Notes under the pieces: generated by a model
Seen by the model: only the letters and a program-made list of their open reading frames with translations
Told to the model about the DNA's origin: nothing
Database searches by the model: none
Position numbers and translations under genes: made by a program
Part shown: positions 1 through 8,689 of the stretch, one piece after another
Layout of the letters: each line of letters begins with the position of its first letter
Numbering within the stretch: position 1 is the first letter of the stretch
Assembly (NCBI GenBank): GCA_964412895.1
Contig: CAYPQK010000009.1
Span: forward strand, 1-47,941
Length of the DNA stretch: 47,941 bases
Origin: CALMRE01 sp964412895
GTDB lineage: Bacteria > UBP6 > UBA1177 > JAKLFG01
Direction of reading: 5' to 3'

Positions 1-943
1 CAACCCAGTCCCGCGCCGCTCCCTCGTGCTCCGTGACGGCGAATTCGACGCGGCGCAACTCACCTTCCTGCAAATAGTCCTCGATCTGGTCATAGGCAAC
101 GCGGGCGAAGATACCAACGCGAGCCTCAAGCGCTTCATCATCGCCAAGGCGATTCAGGCCATGTACCGCGACAACGAGAATCCCCGGCTCGAACACCTTG
201 TCCCGTACATCGAGCAGGTCGATTCGGAAGACGCCCACCTCAAGCGGGAGATCGTCAAGCTCCTCGCGGGCTTCCTCTCGACCCCGGAAAGCAAACTCCT
301 TAATTCAGAAACCAACATCGACTATGCCGACGCCCCGTTCGTTGTCTTCGACCTTCAAGGGGTGTCGGGACTCACCGAACGGCTCCGCCAACTCATGACG
401 ATGATAGTGATTAACGAGGCGAAGATCGCCGCGTACCGCACCAAAGGCTGGAAATCCATATTGCTCGACGAAGCGGCCCAGCTCATTAAAGACCCGCGCA
501 TGATCTCCTTGATAGATGAAATGTACTCGACGGCGCGCAAATACAACGCACAGGTCTACACCATTACGCAGAATTACCTGTCATACAAGGAATGCAACCT
601 GTCCTCGAAGATCAAGTTGAACACAACCGCGACCTTCGTACTCTCGCACGCCGACGCTCCCGAGGCAAAAAGCCTCGTCGCCGCCGACTTCGGATTCAGC
701 GACTACGAGAAGAAAGAATTCGAGAACCTCAAGACGATCAAACGGCAATATGCGCTCGCCATCGTCAAGATGCAGGTAGGCGACCGCACCGAGACCGCGA
801 CCGTCCGTATAGAATTGTCGCCCTTTGAATACTGGCTTGCCACCAGCGACAAGAGCGACAACGAGAAGCTCGAAAAGATCGCCAAGGAACGGGGCTGTAC
901 CATCGTCGAAGCCTGCTGGTACGCCGCGCAGGAGGCCAAATGA
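1..943 (+). CDS. virB4: VirB4/TraC-type T4SS ATPase, C-terminal part (continued from the window end)
   Basis: This is the C-terminal RecA-like half of the same ATPase. The frame is already open at base 2 (N-P-V-P-R-R-S-L), matching N-P-F-P-R-R-S-L at the other end of the window. Walker B is SILLDEAAQLI, with the Asp-Glu pair near residues 621-622 of the joined protein. An upstream GTG at 26 is only an internal codon. The stop TGA overlaps the ATG of the VirB6-like gene (ATGA at 940-943). This half alone has no Walker A, which supports reading the window as a circle rather than as a truncated gene. Confidence 0.93.
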   Translation, partial: NPVPRRSLVLRDGEFDAAQLTFLQIVLDLVIGNAGEDTNASLKRFIIAKAIQAMYRDNENPRLEHLVPYIEQVDSEDAHLKREIVKLLAGFLSTPESKLLNSETNIDYADAPFVVFDLQGVSGLTERLRQLMTMIVINEAKIAAYRTKGWKSILLDEAAQLIKDPRMISLIDEMYSTARKYNAQVYTITQNYLSYKECNLSSKIKLNTTATFVLSHADAPEAKSLVAADFGFSDYEKKEFENLKTIKRQYALAIVKMQVGDRTETATVRIELSPFEYWLATSDKSDNEKLEKIAKERGCTIVEACWYAAQEAK

Positions 944-2121
944 ATAAAGAGACAAATATCACAAGTAATATTTATCACAAATTGACCGACAACAACAACG
1001 GTCTTCTATACTCCCGCATCGCCCGCGCGTTTTTCCTCTTTTCGCTCATCTTCCTTTTCCCGGTTATTTATGCGCAGACACAGTACAAGCCGGGCGCGGC
1101 GTTCGCCGCCAATATCGCGCGCGCCGACATCGGACACCTCATGTCCATCGGTCACAGCTTTTTGATCGTCGCTTTCGTTATCACCATCGTAATGCAGGTT
1201 TTCCGCGCCGTCATCGGCACCGAAAGCCTCATGTCGATCTTCAACACCATCTTCAAATATTCGCTCCTCTTCGCGCTCTATTCCTATGGCGGCGATATGG
1301 TTTCCACGATCTCCGAATCTCTTATTGCCAACACCAACGCATCCAACGACCAGATAAGCGCTACCTATGTCGCTTTCGATCAATCGCTCGCAAAGCTCAC
1401 AATGGGGCCACAGGATACGCCCGCGAAGGATGCCGAGGAGAAGGGCACGCTCGATTCGGTTAAGGATGTCGCCTCATCCATTACCAAAGTGTTCAATCCT
1501 TCCTTTTTGTGGGGATTCATTTTCGCGCTCATCCTTAAATTTCTCCTGATTCTATCGCTCGCGACGAAATACCTGCTTCTCGATATCACTTGGCCCATCG
1601 TTCACCAACTTGTTCTCCTCGGGTTCGTCTTCGCCGTTCCCTTCGTCGCTTTCTCCGGGTGGGACCCGGTAAAGAAATTCGCCGTAACCGTCGTAGAGGT
1701 CAGTTGTTGGCCCATCATCTACAACATCGGCTTCGGGGTGGCGGCTAAGATGGTACAAAGCACCTTCGACCACTATACAACGCTTCTGGCGGGCGCGGCC
1801 GACTATGAAACAATGGTCGGCGTCATGTACGCCTCGATAGACGATCTCGCCAAGCTCTTCGGATATTTCATTTTCCTCATTACGCTGGGAACACTCACCC
1901 CCGCTATCGCTGCTATGGTCGTCCGCTCCGAATCTGGCGCGGCAATCGCCGGGGCGATGGCCTCTACGGTGTCCGGTGTCGTTTCCGGCGGCATGGGCGC
2001 AATCTCCGGCCGGGGAAAAGGCGGCGGAATGACCGTCAACAACACAACCAAGATCGGCCAACAGAACAACACCACGAACAACAATATTTCCGGCGGCTCG
2101 TCCGGCGATAGCGGAGATTGA
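940..2121 (+). CDS. virB6: VirB6/TrbL-like polytopic inner-membrane protein
   Basis: The 393-residue protein has several hydrophobic segments and follows VirB4 directly, as expected for VirB6/TrbL, which forms part of the inner-membrane translocation channel. The C-terminus is a low-complexity Gly/Ser/Asn tail (residues about 345-393), common in TrbL-like proteins. The ATG at 940 overlaps the VirB4 stop. The first 13 residues, MNKETNITSNIYH, are encoded across a pair of TATCACA heptads and closely resemble the N-terminal extension available to the giant lipoprotein gene at 8.6 kb. The family call rests on topology and position more than on motifs. Confidence 0.75.
   Translation: MNKETNITSNIYHKLTDNNNGLLYSRIARAFFLFSLIFLFPVIYAQTQYKPGAAFAANIARADIGHLMSIGHSFLIVAFVITIVMQVFRAVIGTESLMSIFNTIFKYSLLFALYSYGGDMVSTISESLIANTNASNDQISATYVAFDQSLAKLTMGPQDTPAKDAEEKGTLDSVKDVASSITKVFNPSFLWGFIFALILKFLLILSLATKYLLLDITWPIVHQLVLLGFVFAVPFVAFSGWDPVKKFAVTVVEVSCWPIIYNIGFGVAAKMVQSTFDHYTTLLAGAADYETMVGVMYASIDDLAKLFGYFIFLITLGTLTPAIAAMVVRSESGAAIAGAMASTVSGVVSGGMGAISGRGKGGGMTVNNTTKIGQQNNTTNNNISGGSSGDSGD
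957..979 (+). promoter_or_regulatory. Heptad operator site A (TATCACA x2, 16 bp phase)
   Basis: TATCACA occurs at 957-963 and 973-979, exactly 16 bp apart, inside the first codons of the VirB6-like gene. The spacer contains AGTAATAT, nearly the same as at sites B and C. The heptad matches WATCACW, the known site of the omega regulator. Function is inferred. Confidence 0.6.
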
Positions 2122-2123
2122 CC

Positions 2124-2777
2124 ATGAAGCCCAACGCGCACACACACCATATAGTATTCATGACCGCCGGGTATCTTGTCATCGGAGCGCTTTCCGTCGT
2201 CATCCTTGCCCTGCTTGCCGCGATCGCTCACAAGAGCCTCGCCCCGTCGGCGGTCGTCACCCGTTGCGACAAGACCGGCGAATCGCTCATACACGAATCG
2301 ACCGTGACCCCGGAAAGCACCAACGAACAGGCGGTCAAATTCTTCCTGCGGCGCTTCGTCGGCCTGTATGTGCAGAAGGAACGCACCACCGAGGCGGCCG
2401 ACGAGCTTTCCTACATGATGACCCCCGCGTTCGAGAAAGTGTTACAGCTCGACGCATGGAAGCCGCCCAAGTGGGAAGACAAAGAGATCGAGACCGATTT
2501 CATCGTCCGCACCGTACAGATAGCGGGCGACATGGGCAACGGCAACACGATACAGGTTATGGGAACCGGCGATCTCATTTTCCGGCCCAAGGCGAATCTT
2601 GCCGCGTCCGACGCCACCGCGCAGACCGTCAGCGTCTTCTTTCAGGCAACCTTGTTCGTCTACCGTGTCAGCGAAAAAACGCCCCACGGTCTCATGACGC
2701 ACTGGCTCAATATGACCTTTTTCGAGAATGAAGAACTACTCAAGACCTTCATAGAAAAAGCCGGTCAAGGGAAATAG
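2124..2777 (+). CDS. virB8: VirB8-like T4SS assembly factor (first copy)
   Basis: The 217-residue bitopic protein has one N-terminal membrane segment (about residues 10-33) and a periplasmic domain with the NTF2-like pattern seen in VirB8/TraE (FLRRFVGLY near residue 72, then a beta-rich half ending in WLNMTFF). VirB8 nucleates the periplasmic part of the secretion channel. I chose ATG 2124, preceded by GGAG at 2113-2116, over a TTG two codons upstream. A second, diverged relative follows at 3387-4085, with two small genes between them. Confidence 0.75.
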   Translation: MKPNAHTHHIVFMTAGYLVIGALSVVILALLAAIAHKSLAPSAVVTRCDKTGESLIHESTVTPESTNEQAVKFFLRRFVGLYVQKERTTEAADELSYMMTPAFEKVLQLDAWKPPKWEDKEIETDFIVRTVQIAGDMGNGNTIQVMGTGDLIFRPKANLAASDATAQTVSVFFQATLFVYRVSEKTPHGLMTHWLNMTFFENEELLKTFIEKAGQGK

Positions 2778-2796
2778 ATAAAGGGGAGGGGACACC

Positions 2797-3063
2797 ATGA
2801 GACTTGAGTATCTCGACATGATCGACCGGGGAGCCGTACCGGATAAGTATTTCAAGAACACCCATCTTTTAAACGCGCTCCTCGATACTCTCGGCAAGCT
2901 CGACGATATGGCTTCCGATGTCGCGGCGGGCACCATGCCGCCGCTCGACGCAAACACTCTCTATGGGCTTATGATAGAGGCGGCTATGCTCAAAGAGATC
3001 GAACCGATCATAAAAGACTTCTTCGACCGGCGCAAGAGATTTCACGGCGGAGAAGAGGAATGA
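2797..3063 (+). CDS. Small helical protein, first of a tandem pair
   Basis: This is an 88-residue, probably cytoplasmic, helical protein of unknown function, with a strong GGGGAGGGG ribosome site 5-13 bases before the ATG. It shares a pattern with the next gene: a leucine-rich helix (LLNALLDTLGKLDDMASD) and a closing segment (L..IEPIIKDFFDRR), compared with LISLLGALENIEHLAAD and LESILKEFYEEE. The two are therefore probably diverged tandem duplicates. Their place between the two VirB8-like genes suggests an accessory role in transfer, but no family was recognised. Confidence 0.75.
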   Translation: MRLEYLDMIDRGAVPDKYFKNTHLLNALLDTLGKLDDMASDVAAGTMPPLDANTLYGLMIEAAMLKEIEPIIKDFFDRRKRFHGGEEE

Positions 3064-3335
3064 GAAAAGCAACGGAAATTCTCGGCCCGGAAAAAATGGA
3101 AAGACTACTCAACGAATGCAACCGTACCATGCCGCGTTTTCTGATCTCGCTCCTCGGTGCTCTTGAGAACATCGAGCATTTGGCGGCCGATACCGCGACG
3201 CGAGGAAAAGAGATCCCCGACATCGACACCAAGATCGGATTCATCGCGACGAAATACGACCTCGAAGATTTGGAGAGCATACTAAAAGAATTTTATGAAG
3301 AAGAGATTGACCGGCACAGAGGAGCCCACAGTTAA
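3060..3335 (+). CDS. Small helical protein, second of a tandem pair
   Basis: The 91-residue protein starts at an ATG overlapping the stop of the previous gene (ATGA), so the two are translationally coupled. It is acidic at the C-terminus and mostly helical, and repeats the layout of its neighbour at low identity. There is no signal peptide and no membrane segment. Function unknown. Confidence 0.75.
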   Translation: MRKATEILGPEKMERLLNECNRTMPRFLISLLGALENIEHLAADTATRGKEIPDIDTKIGFIATKYDLEDLESILKEFYEEEIDRHRGAHS

Positions 3336-3339
3336 AGCA

Positions 3340-3390
3340 ATGTTTATCACAAGTAATATATATCACAATATCACACAGGACGCCGCATGA
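3340..3390 (+). CDS. Possible 16-residue leader peptide over heptad site B
   Basis: A short frame from ATG 3340 reads MFITSNIYHNITQDAA and stops at a TGA that overlaps the ATG of the second VirB8-like gene (ATGA at 3387-3390). The same residues, ITSNIYH-like, appear at three other heptad loci in the same frame. It could be a translated leader coupled to VirB8, or only a by-product of conserved DNA repeats. No good ribosome site is visible. Confidence 0.35.
   Translation: MFITSNIYHNITQDAA
3345..3375 (+). promoter_or_regulatory. Heptad operator site B (TATCACA x3, 16 and 8 bp phase)
   Basis: TATCACA occurs at 3345, 3361 and 3369, all in direct orientation and on an 8 bp grid, in the short gap before the second VirB8-like gene. 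This is one of the two most complete copies of the repeated element. Confidence 0.7.
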
Positions 3391-4085
3391 ACAGCAACGC
3401 AAACAAGTTCTTCGAGGCTCACACCGCGAACGCCATAGAATCGGCGCGGCGCTCCTCGCGGCGCACCGTGCTTATCGGCGCGGTGCTCCTCCTCCTCCTC
3501 TCAATCGTCCTCGGCGCGGCGCTCTTTGCGGTCACCCTGCGCCCGCTTACCGTAATAGACCATTGCCCCGCCTCGGTCTCGGCCCCGACACAGGTATCGG
3601 ACATAGCCGTTTCCGTTTTCCTTCAACGATTCATCGAACTCTACTCCGCGCAAACCCCCGACGCAGCGCTCACCATCGCCGAAGCCTATAACCTCATGAC
3701 TCCCAAACTGCAACAGGTCCTCTCTGCGGAACGAGCCGACGCGGGCCGCGCCGATAAGTGGTACGACAAGAACATCAAAAGCGACTACATCATGGAAGGG
3801 CTACAGATCGCCCGCGAACGCGAAGAGGGGGAACCCTTCACCGTTCAGGTCCTCGGCAAGTTCGCGTTCCGCCCGGCAGTCGGCTTTAACGGCGACTACC
3901 GGCCATACGAGGCGGGAACCCTTTGGGTCTACATACAAGCCGCCTTGGTTCCCGTACCCGTTACCGAGAAGAGCACTTCCGGCCTCCTCGTCGATTATTA
4001 CCAGATCAATTATTTCAACGACGAAGAACTCCGTAAAGCATACCTCCTTAAACGCAACATCCTGTTCGGCGAGGGGCAACAATGA
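3387..4085 (+). CDS. virB8: VirB8-like T4SS assembly factor (second copy)
   Basis: The 232-residue bitopic protein has a membrane segment near residues 27-50 and a periplasmic domain similar in layout to the first VirB8 copy: FLQRFIELY against FLRRFVGLY, YNLMTPKLQQVL against YMMTPAFEKVL, and a closing NYFNDEEL against TFFENEEL. Having two VirB8 relatives in one operon is unusual. They may form a mixed assembly or serve different steps. The gene is preceded by heptad operator B and overlaps VirB10 by ATGA. Confidence 0.72.
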   Translation: MNSNANKFFEAHTANAIESARRSSRRTVLIGAVLLLLLSIVLGAALFAVTLRPLTVIDHCPASVSAPTQVSDIAVSVFLQRFIELYSAQTPDAALTIAEAYNLMTPKLQQVLSAERADAGRADKWYDKNIKSDYIMEGLQIAREREEGEPFTVQVLGKFAFRPAVGFNGDYRPYEAGTLWVYIQAALVPVPVTEKSTSGLLVDYYQINYFNDEELRKAYLLKRNILFGEGQQ

Positions 4086-5557
4086 CCGACTTTTCCATGA
4101 CCGCCGATGACATTTTCCGCCCACCGGAAAACACGGAAGAAGAAGCCAAAGGCTGGATAAGCGATCAGGCGATAGACAAGATAGCGGAATTGCTCGATAC
4201 CGCTCAAGAAGCGGTGGTTGCCGGGATAGACCGCTTTAACGCCGGGAACGACAAGCAGGCCGACGACATCATCGCGCGCAGAGAAGCGGAGCGGAACCTT
4301 GAGCAGGTAGACCGCTCGCGCAACTTCGATCTGCAACAGCAAAAGCCGCTGGTCGTCGAAGCGCCGGCGGAACCCCCGGCCCTTCCTCCGGCGACGGCCC
4401 CCTTCAATGCCTTTGAACAGCAACGCGAAGACCCCTCGCAACCCGCGCCCGCCACACAGAAAGTTGCCGACACTCTTTACAACCGCATCGACCGGCAGAA
4501 GAGCGCCGCCGACGAACAGAAACCGACCCCGGCCGCGAAACCGGCCGTCAAGTCGGTTGCCACCTCGTCCAAGACCGGGAAGCTCACCGGCATTACGGTT
4601 GTGGTCGTCGGCGTGATCGTTTTGGGCGTCATTGTACTCAAGTTGGTCGGCGGCAACACCGACGCACCGGAAAAGAGCACCGAATCGAACACCAAGAAAC
4701 TCCTTGAGGGCCTTAAATCCTACGATCAGCGGGACATCCGCAACATGCAGGAACGGCGGCCCGTTGCCGCTCCGCAGGAAAGCCCGTTACCGGCGGCGAA
4801 CACCCCGGCCCCGGAAGAGCAGCCCTCGGCCGCTCCGCAGACGGCGCAAGCGCCGCGCCCCAAGACAGGCAAAGGCGCGAACTACTATAAAGACAAAGAC
4901 ATCATAGAACAGTACAAAGAAGTGAACCCCGGAGCCGCCGCCGCAGAAGGGACCGCCCCAGCCGCCAGCGGGGAAGGTAACAGTCTCCGTTACCGGCCCC
5001 GGCCTTTCTCCGCCGGTTCTACCGGCGACAACAAGGGCGGCATCCGTATTACCGGCCGGGATACCGGCCCACAAAAAACGAACACCATACAGCTCCACAA
5101 TACCCAGCTCAAGGCCCGGCTCAAATTCTCGATACGCTCCTCGGCCTCAAACTCCATAACTGCGGAGGCAAATCAAGACATCGAGAATATCCCGGCCGGG
5201 AGCATCTTCTACGGCTCCGGGTCGTTCAGTAACAAGAGGACCTATGTTCAGTTCAACCGGGTCCGCATCGGCGACACCGAATACGATGTGAAAGCCTACG
5301 CGATCAGCGGCAAAGACCCCGGCATCCCATCCGAGGTCATCGAGATAGAGAACAACGCGAAGATCACATTCACCTCCGGCGTCATGGACGCCACCGGTAA
5401 GGTTCTCGACAACCTCGTTTCGAGCGCGACCGGCGGGGCGGGTAGCGGCGTCGTCAACGACACGACCGGAGATGTCAAAGATAAGAACGAACAGCAACGC
5501 GCGCGGTACGAGTACCGCGTCGGCGCGGGAACTACATTCACGATCTATATAGAGTAG
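4082..5557 (+). CDS. virB10: VirB10/TrbI-like channel protein
   Basis: VirB10 spans the envelope from the inner membrane to the outer-membrane core complex. The 491-residue protein has an N-terminal cytoplasmic part, one membrane segment near residues 166-188 (ITVVVVGVIVLGVIVLKLVG), a long Pro/Ala-rich periplasmic stretch, and a C-terminal domain from about residue 335. That domain carries the family pattern ITAEANQDIENIPAGSIFYG, R..VQFNRVRIGD and AYAISGKDPGI. The start overlaps the stop of the upstream VirB8-like gene. Length and domain order are typical. Confidence 0.85.
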   Translation: MTDFSMTADDIFRPPENTEEEAKGWISDQAIDKIAELLDTAQEAVVAGIDRFNAGNDKQADDIIARREAERNLEQVDRSRNFDLQQQKPLVVEAPAEPPALPPATAPFNAFEQQREDPSQPAPATQKVADTLYNRIDRQKSAADEQKPTPAAKPAVKSVATSSKTGKLTGITVVVVGVIVLGVIVLKLVGGNTDAPEKSTESNTKKLLEGLKSYDQRDIRNMQERRPVAAPQESPLPAANTPAPEEQPSAAPQTAQAPRPKTGKGANYYKDKDIIEQYKEVNPGAAAAEGTAPAASGEGNSLRYRPRPFSAGSTGDNKGGIRITGRDTGPQKTNTIQLHNTQLKARLKFSIRSSASNSITAEANQDIENIPAGSIFYGSGSFSNKRTYVQFNRVRIGDTEYDVKAYAISGKDPGIPSEVIEIENNAKITFTSGVMDATGKVLDNLVSSATGGAGSGVVNDTTGDVKDKNEQQRARYEYRVGAGTTFTIYIE

Positions 5558-5567
5558 GGGGGCGACC

Positions 5568-6404
5568 ATGAAAGAAGACAACAGCCTAGAGAAATTAGCT
5601 CGCGATACGAGAACCATAGAAGAACTTTCAGCCGAAGAAAAAGAAACAGAGAACAAAAAACTTGTCGAAGAATACATTGCAGCTCGGAACGAAGATTATG
5701 AAAGAGAAGAAGAATTTACAAGATTGACTAGAGCAAGAAAATGGGATACGGAAGGACGGCCGCGCTGGAAACCCCCTGAACCAGAGAAGGCTACCGAACC
5801 AGAGCCACCATACGATGAGCGGGTTGTCCGCGCCGTCAATCTCCGCAATTTCGCCTTCACGGTTGCTGCCGTTGCCCTCATCATTTCATCGGTTCTCGTG
5901 ATCAAGCTGTTCGGACAACCCGATACTCAAAATATATATCAGATGCCGAAAATGCCGACGGAAGAAGAAATGATGAAGGAGCGGTTAAAAGATCTAGCGG
6001 GAATCAGCGAATTAAGAAAAGCCGGAGAAAAAGCGGTTCCGATAACGAACAGCGAAATCATCGACAGCAGTATATGGTACGAAAACCCGGCATATCAGAG
6101 ACAAATACAGTATAGAAAGGGTGTCGTTGAGAAAAGCTACTTAGCAGGAAGAAGAGACGCGGCACCATTTGACCGCAAAGTCAAACTGGTGGGAGAATTT
6201 CTTTTTTCTCGCAAGGACAATGAAGAATGGTCCAGAAAGATCGCGCTGGACATGGCCGGAAGAAAGGTTCTCTTCAGCTTGGAATTTGACGAAGGGAAGG
6301 AATGGACTCTTCTAAAAGAGGGCCTCGACGAATATCTTACCGATAATGAAGACCGGAAACTCTTCGACCTACCGCCGATAGAAAAAGCAGAGGCAAAGAA
6401 ATAA
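5568..6404 (+). CDS. Bitopic membrane protein of unknown function in the T4SS operon
   Basis: The 278-residue protein has a highly charged N-terminal half (many Glu/Arg), one membrane segment near residues 95-115 (NFAFTVAAVALIISSVLVIK) and a charged, probably periplasmic C-terminal half. The layout resembles VirB10/VirB8-type proteins, but no family motif was recognised. It starts at ATG 5568 after a GGGGGG run. The codons are clearly richer in A and T than those of its neighbours, which suggests a separate origin. Confidence 0.75.
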   Translation: MKEDNSLEKLARDTRTIEELSAEEKETENKKLVEEYIAARNEDYEREEEFTRLTRARKWDTEGRPRWKPPEPEKATEPEPPYDERVVRAVNLRNFAFTVAAVALIISSVLVIKLFGQPDTQNIYQMPKMPTEEEMMKERLKDLAGISELRKAGEKAVPITNSEIIDSSIWYENPAYQRQIQYRKGVVEKSYLAGRRDAAPFDRKVKLVGEFLFSRKDNEEWSRKIALDMAGRKVLFSLEFDEGKEWTLLKEGLDEYLTDNEDRKLFDLPPIEKAEAKK

Positions 6405-6412
6405 AGAATGAA

Positions 6413-6432
6413 AGTGATAAATAACACTGATA
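6413..6432 (-). promoter_or_regulatory. Weak single heptad before the VirB9-like gene
   Basis: AGTGATA (the reverse of TATCACT) is at 6413-6419, with a related ACTGATA at 6426-6432. The pair is not on the 8 bp grid seen elsewhere, so it may be chance. Confidence 0.2.
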
Positions 6433-6443
6433 GGGGAACAGCT

Positions 6444-7424
6444 ATGACCCGCACCATCCTTGCCTTCGTCCTCCTGTTCGGCCTCACGCTCTCGGCCGTA
6501 GAGAAACAACAGACCGCCCCGGCCCCGGCTACGACGCCGGCGGCGGCACAACCGGCCCCAAAACAGGACGACCGATTCATCCCCATTACCGAGAAGGTCG
6601 CCACAATAGAACTCAAGAACACCGATACCATCCTCTACCGGACGGTCAACATCGCCATCGGCGAGGTCCTTGTCCTCGAATACCCGGAGGGCGTTACCCT
6701 CCTCGGCGATCCGGTGATCGGCGACAACGCGCTCCTTAAAGCCGACATCGAGGCTAACCCTCTCGCCGTCAAGGTGTGGGCGCTCCCGTTTCAAGGCGTC
6801 GCCGAAAATGAAATGTGGGGCCTCAATACCAACCTGCAAGTCAGAACCAATGTCGGTATCACCTTCATAGTCAATTTCCGCGTCTCGGAGGCCGCCAAAG
6901 CCTCCAATCGTATCGTTTTCACTTACCCGGAGTTCACGAACAAACAGAAGGCGATGCAAGACACCCTCGTTGAACTCAAAAACAAGCTCCACGAAGAACA
7001 CAAGAAAGCCATGAGCGAGATCGACAAACTCGCCGAGACCAAGAAACTCGAATTCCTCACGCGCGAGTTTGGGGAATATTTCATGTGCAACACCTATAAG
7101 AACCGGGAACAGACCGAACTTGTCTTTCTGTCGAGTGACCGTATCTGCAAGATCGGCCCCGAGACGATTATAATTAATTTCCTCATCAAGAACCGCTACC
7201 GGAATTACTTCTATTTGAAAGAGGTGAAAATTTACGCGGTACAGGGCGGCTCCGAGGTGGAAATGGACTCGTTCTATTGGGTTGACAAATACGGCATAAA
7301 GTTTGACGAAATGCTGAAAGGCGCGGTCGGCTTCAAGATAAAGGACTACACCCCCGAGTATGTGATCGAGATAACGGAAGAGTCGGGCAAAATGCGTAAA
7401 ATACGGCTTACCGTGGGGTTCTAA
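6444..7424 (+). CDS. virB9: VirB9/TrbG-like outer-membrane core protein
   Basis: The 326-residue exported protein has a signal peptide (MTRTILAFVLLFGLTLSA), a Pro/Ala linker and a beta-rich N-terminal domain (VNIAIGEVLVLEYPEGV), as in VirB9. A charged, probably helical insert lies at about residues 175-212. The C-terminal beta domain contains NRYRNYFYLKEVKIY. VirB9 lines the outer-membrane pore with VirB10. I chose ATG 6444 because AGGGGA precedes it and the signal peptide begins there; ATG 6408 would add a 12-residue non-hydrophobic extension. The helical insert is atypical, so the family call is moderate. Confidence 0.62.
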   Translation: MTRTILAFVLLFGLTLSAVEKQQTAPAPATTPAAAQPAPKQDDRFIPITEKVATIELKNTDTILYRTVNIAIGEVLVLEYPEGVTLLGDPVIGDNALLKADIEANPLAVKVWALPFQGVAENEMWGLNTNLQVRTNVGITFIVNFRVSEAAKASNRIVFTYPEFTNKQKAMQDTLVELKNKLHEEHKKAMSEIDKLAETKKLEFLTREFGEYFMCNTYKNREQTELVFLSSDRICKIGPETIIINFLIKNRYRNYFYLKEVKIYAVQGGSEVEMDSFYWVDKYGIKFDEMLKGAVGFKIKDYTPEYVIEITEESGKMRKIRLTVGF

Positions 7425-7426
7425 CG

Positions 7427-8044
7427 ATGAAAAGACTACTGACGATATTGCTCCTCTTCGCCTCGCTCGCGCTTCGCGCCGAAGAAGGCGAACTACAATT
7501 TCATATCGGCGGCGGCGGCTACTTCCCGCTCTCCCTCAGCACCGATGACAAAACCGTCGTCGTCCTCGCCTCATGGAACGCCTCGGCCGCTACCTACTTC
7601 GGCTTTACCGACAACTTCGATCTCGGCGTCTCCTACAGCGTCACCTACATGCAGGATATCTACTTCAAGACCACCTTCAACAGCATCGAGGGCAAGGAAT
7701 ACTTCAACTACCTCGGCAACAAGCTACAGGTCTTCGCGCGCTACAATGTCTATCCCGGCTATGCGTTCTCGCCCCATGTCATCGTCGGAGGCGGAATGTT
7801 GATCGAGACCTACCGCGAGCGCGCTTTTCTTAATGCCAACAATCTCGTCATATCCGACTTCAACGGCGCGGACTACGCGAGAGTCAGTCCCTGCGTCTCG
7901 GGCGGCTTCGATGTGCAATACCGGGCGTGGGAGTGGCTCTTGCTCTCTCTACAGACCGTTTTTACATGGTCCCCCAACACAATGCACATCGAAACCAATC
8001 TCTATCTTGGGGCAACATGGTTCGTTAAGAGTTACTACTTCTAG
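7427..8044 (+). CDS. Small outer-membrane beta-barrel protein
   Basis: The 205-residue exported protein has a signal peptide (MKRLLTILLLFASLALRA), followed by alternating hydrophobic/polar strands with Gly-rich starts (FHIGGGGYFPLS, VIVGGGM) and a C-terminal aromatic end (WFVKSYYF). This is the pattern of 8-stranded OmpA/OmpX-type barrels. It is only two bases from the VirB9-like stop. It could anchor the secretion channel or the surface lipoproteins; the specific role is inference. Confidence 0.7.
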   Translation: MKRLLTILLLFASLALRAEEGELQFHIGGGGYFPLSLSTDDKTVVVLASWNASAATYFGFTDNFDLGVSYSVTYMQDIYFKTTFNSIEGKEYFNYLGNKLQVFARYNVYPGYAFSPHVIVGGGMLIETYRERAFLNANNLVISDFNGADYARVSPCVSGGFDVQYRAWEWLLLSLQTVFTWSPNTMHIETNLYLGATWFVKSYYF

Positions 8045-8054
8045 GGGGGTCATC

Positions 8055-8621
8055 ATGAAGATTCTTACCGCGAAAGAATGGGAAGAGCTTTTTTCAACTC
8101 CGTTGAACGGGCATTTATCAAATGTTTCGGGGGCAACGACATATAAAGGCCCGACAATGGAATGGGCGGAAGTGTCCTACACAATCCGGCTTAATATCTC
8201 TTGGCCGGGGATACTTCCACTTAACACAAAAACAGGCGACCACTGTTTCGGCAGATGGATTGCCAACGGAACGGGCCTCGCAATGGTTGCCGCTGGCGGC
8301 GCAAGAGAATATTCTATTTCTCGTGACAGACTGGGGGATGTGGATTGGTACGCGCAGCTTTTAGAAAAAACATGGTTCTATGATCCTTCGGATTTCTTAA
8401 TGGCCTACAAAGATGCGGCACGGTGGGACAACCCGCATATCGGGGATGACGCAGTGAATAAGTTCATAAACTCAATGGTACTGCACGCGGCCGAGCGCGG
8501 CGAAACGCCTTTTTTCCCGCGCAGTATCGCCGGAAAGATTTATTACATCGTGGACAGGATGAGCGACAAGGAACTGATCGCATTCTGTCTCTTCTTGGAA
8601 AAGAACAAGACCGGGATATAG
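8055..8621 (+). CDS. Unknown 188-residue protein
   Basis: No signal peptide or membrane segment is seen and no family was recognised. The start is ATG 8055, after a GGGGGG ribosome-site-like run. The protein is rich in Trp and Tyr and looks globular and cytoplasmic. It sits between the barrel protein and the giant lipoprotein gene in the same direction, so it is probably co-transcribed. Confidence 0.7.
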   Translation: MKILTAKEWEELFSTPLNGHLSNVSGATTYKGPTMEWAEVSYTIRLNISWPGILPLNTKTGDHCFGRWIANGTGLAMVAAGGAREYSISRDRLGDVDWYAQLLEKTWFYDPSDFLMAYKDAARWDNPHIGDDAVNKFINSMVLHAAERGETPFFPRSIAGKIYYIVDRMSDKELIAFCLFLEKNKTGI

Positions 8622-8652
8622 AGAGGAAGAACGAATTGAATAAAGCAATAAA

Positions 8653-8675
8653 TATCACTTGTAATATATATCACA
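8653..8675 (+). promoter_or_regulatory. Heptad operator site C (TATCACT + TATCACA, 16 bp phase)
   Basis: TATCACT at 8653 and TATCACA at 8669 are 16 bp apart with spacer TGTAATAT, just before the giant lipoprotein gene. A frame from TTG 8636 would read MNKAINITCNIYH across it and continue into the lipoprotein. Confidence 0.65.
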
Positions 8676-8689
8676 TTATGGGGGTTACC

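Noticed and set aside
1583..1589. Single TATCACT matches inside coding regions (also near 11987)
   Set aside because: No second heptad at 8 or 16 bp. Isolated matches are expected by chance, so they were left out of the regulon.
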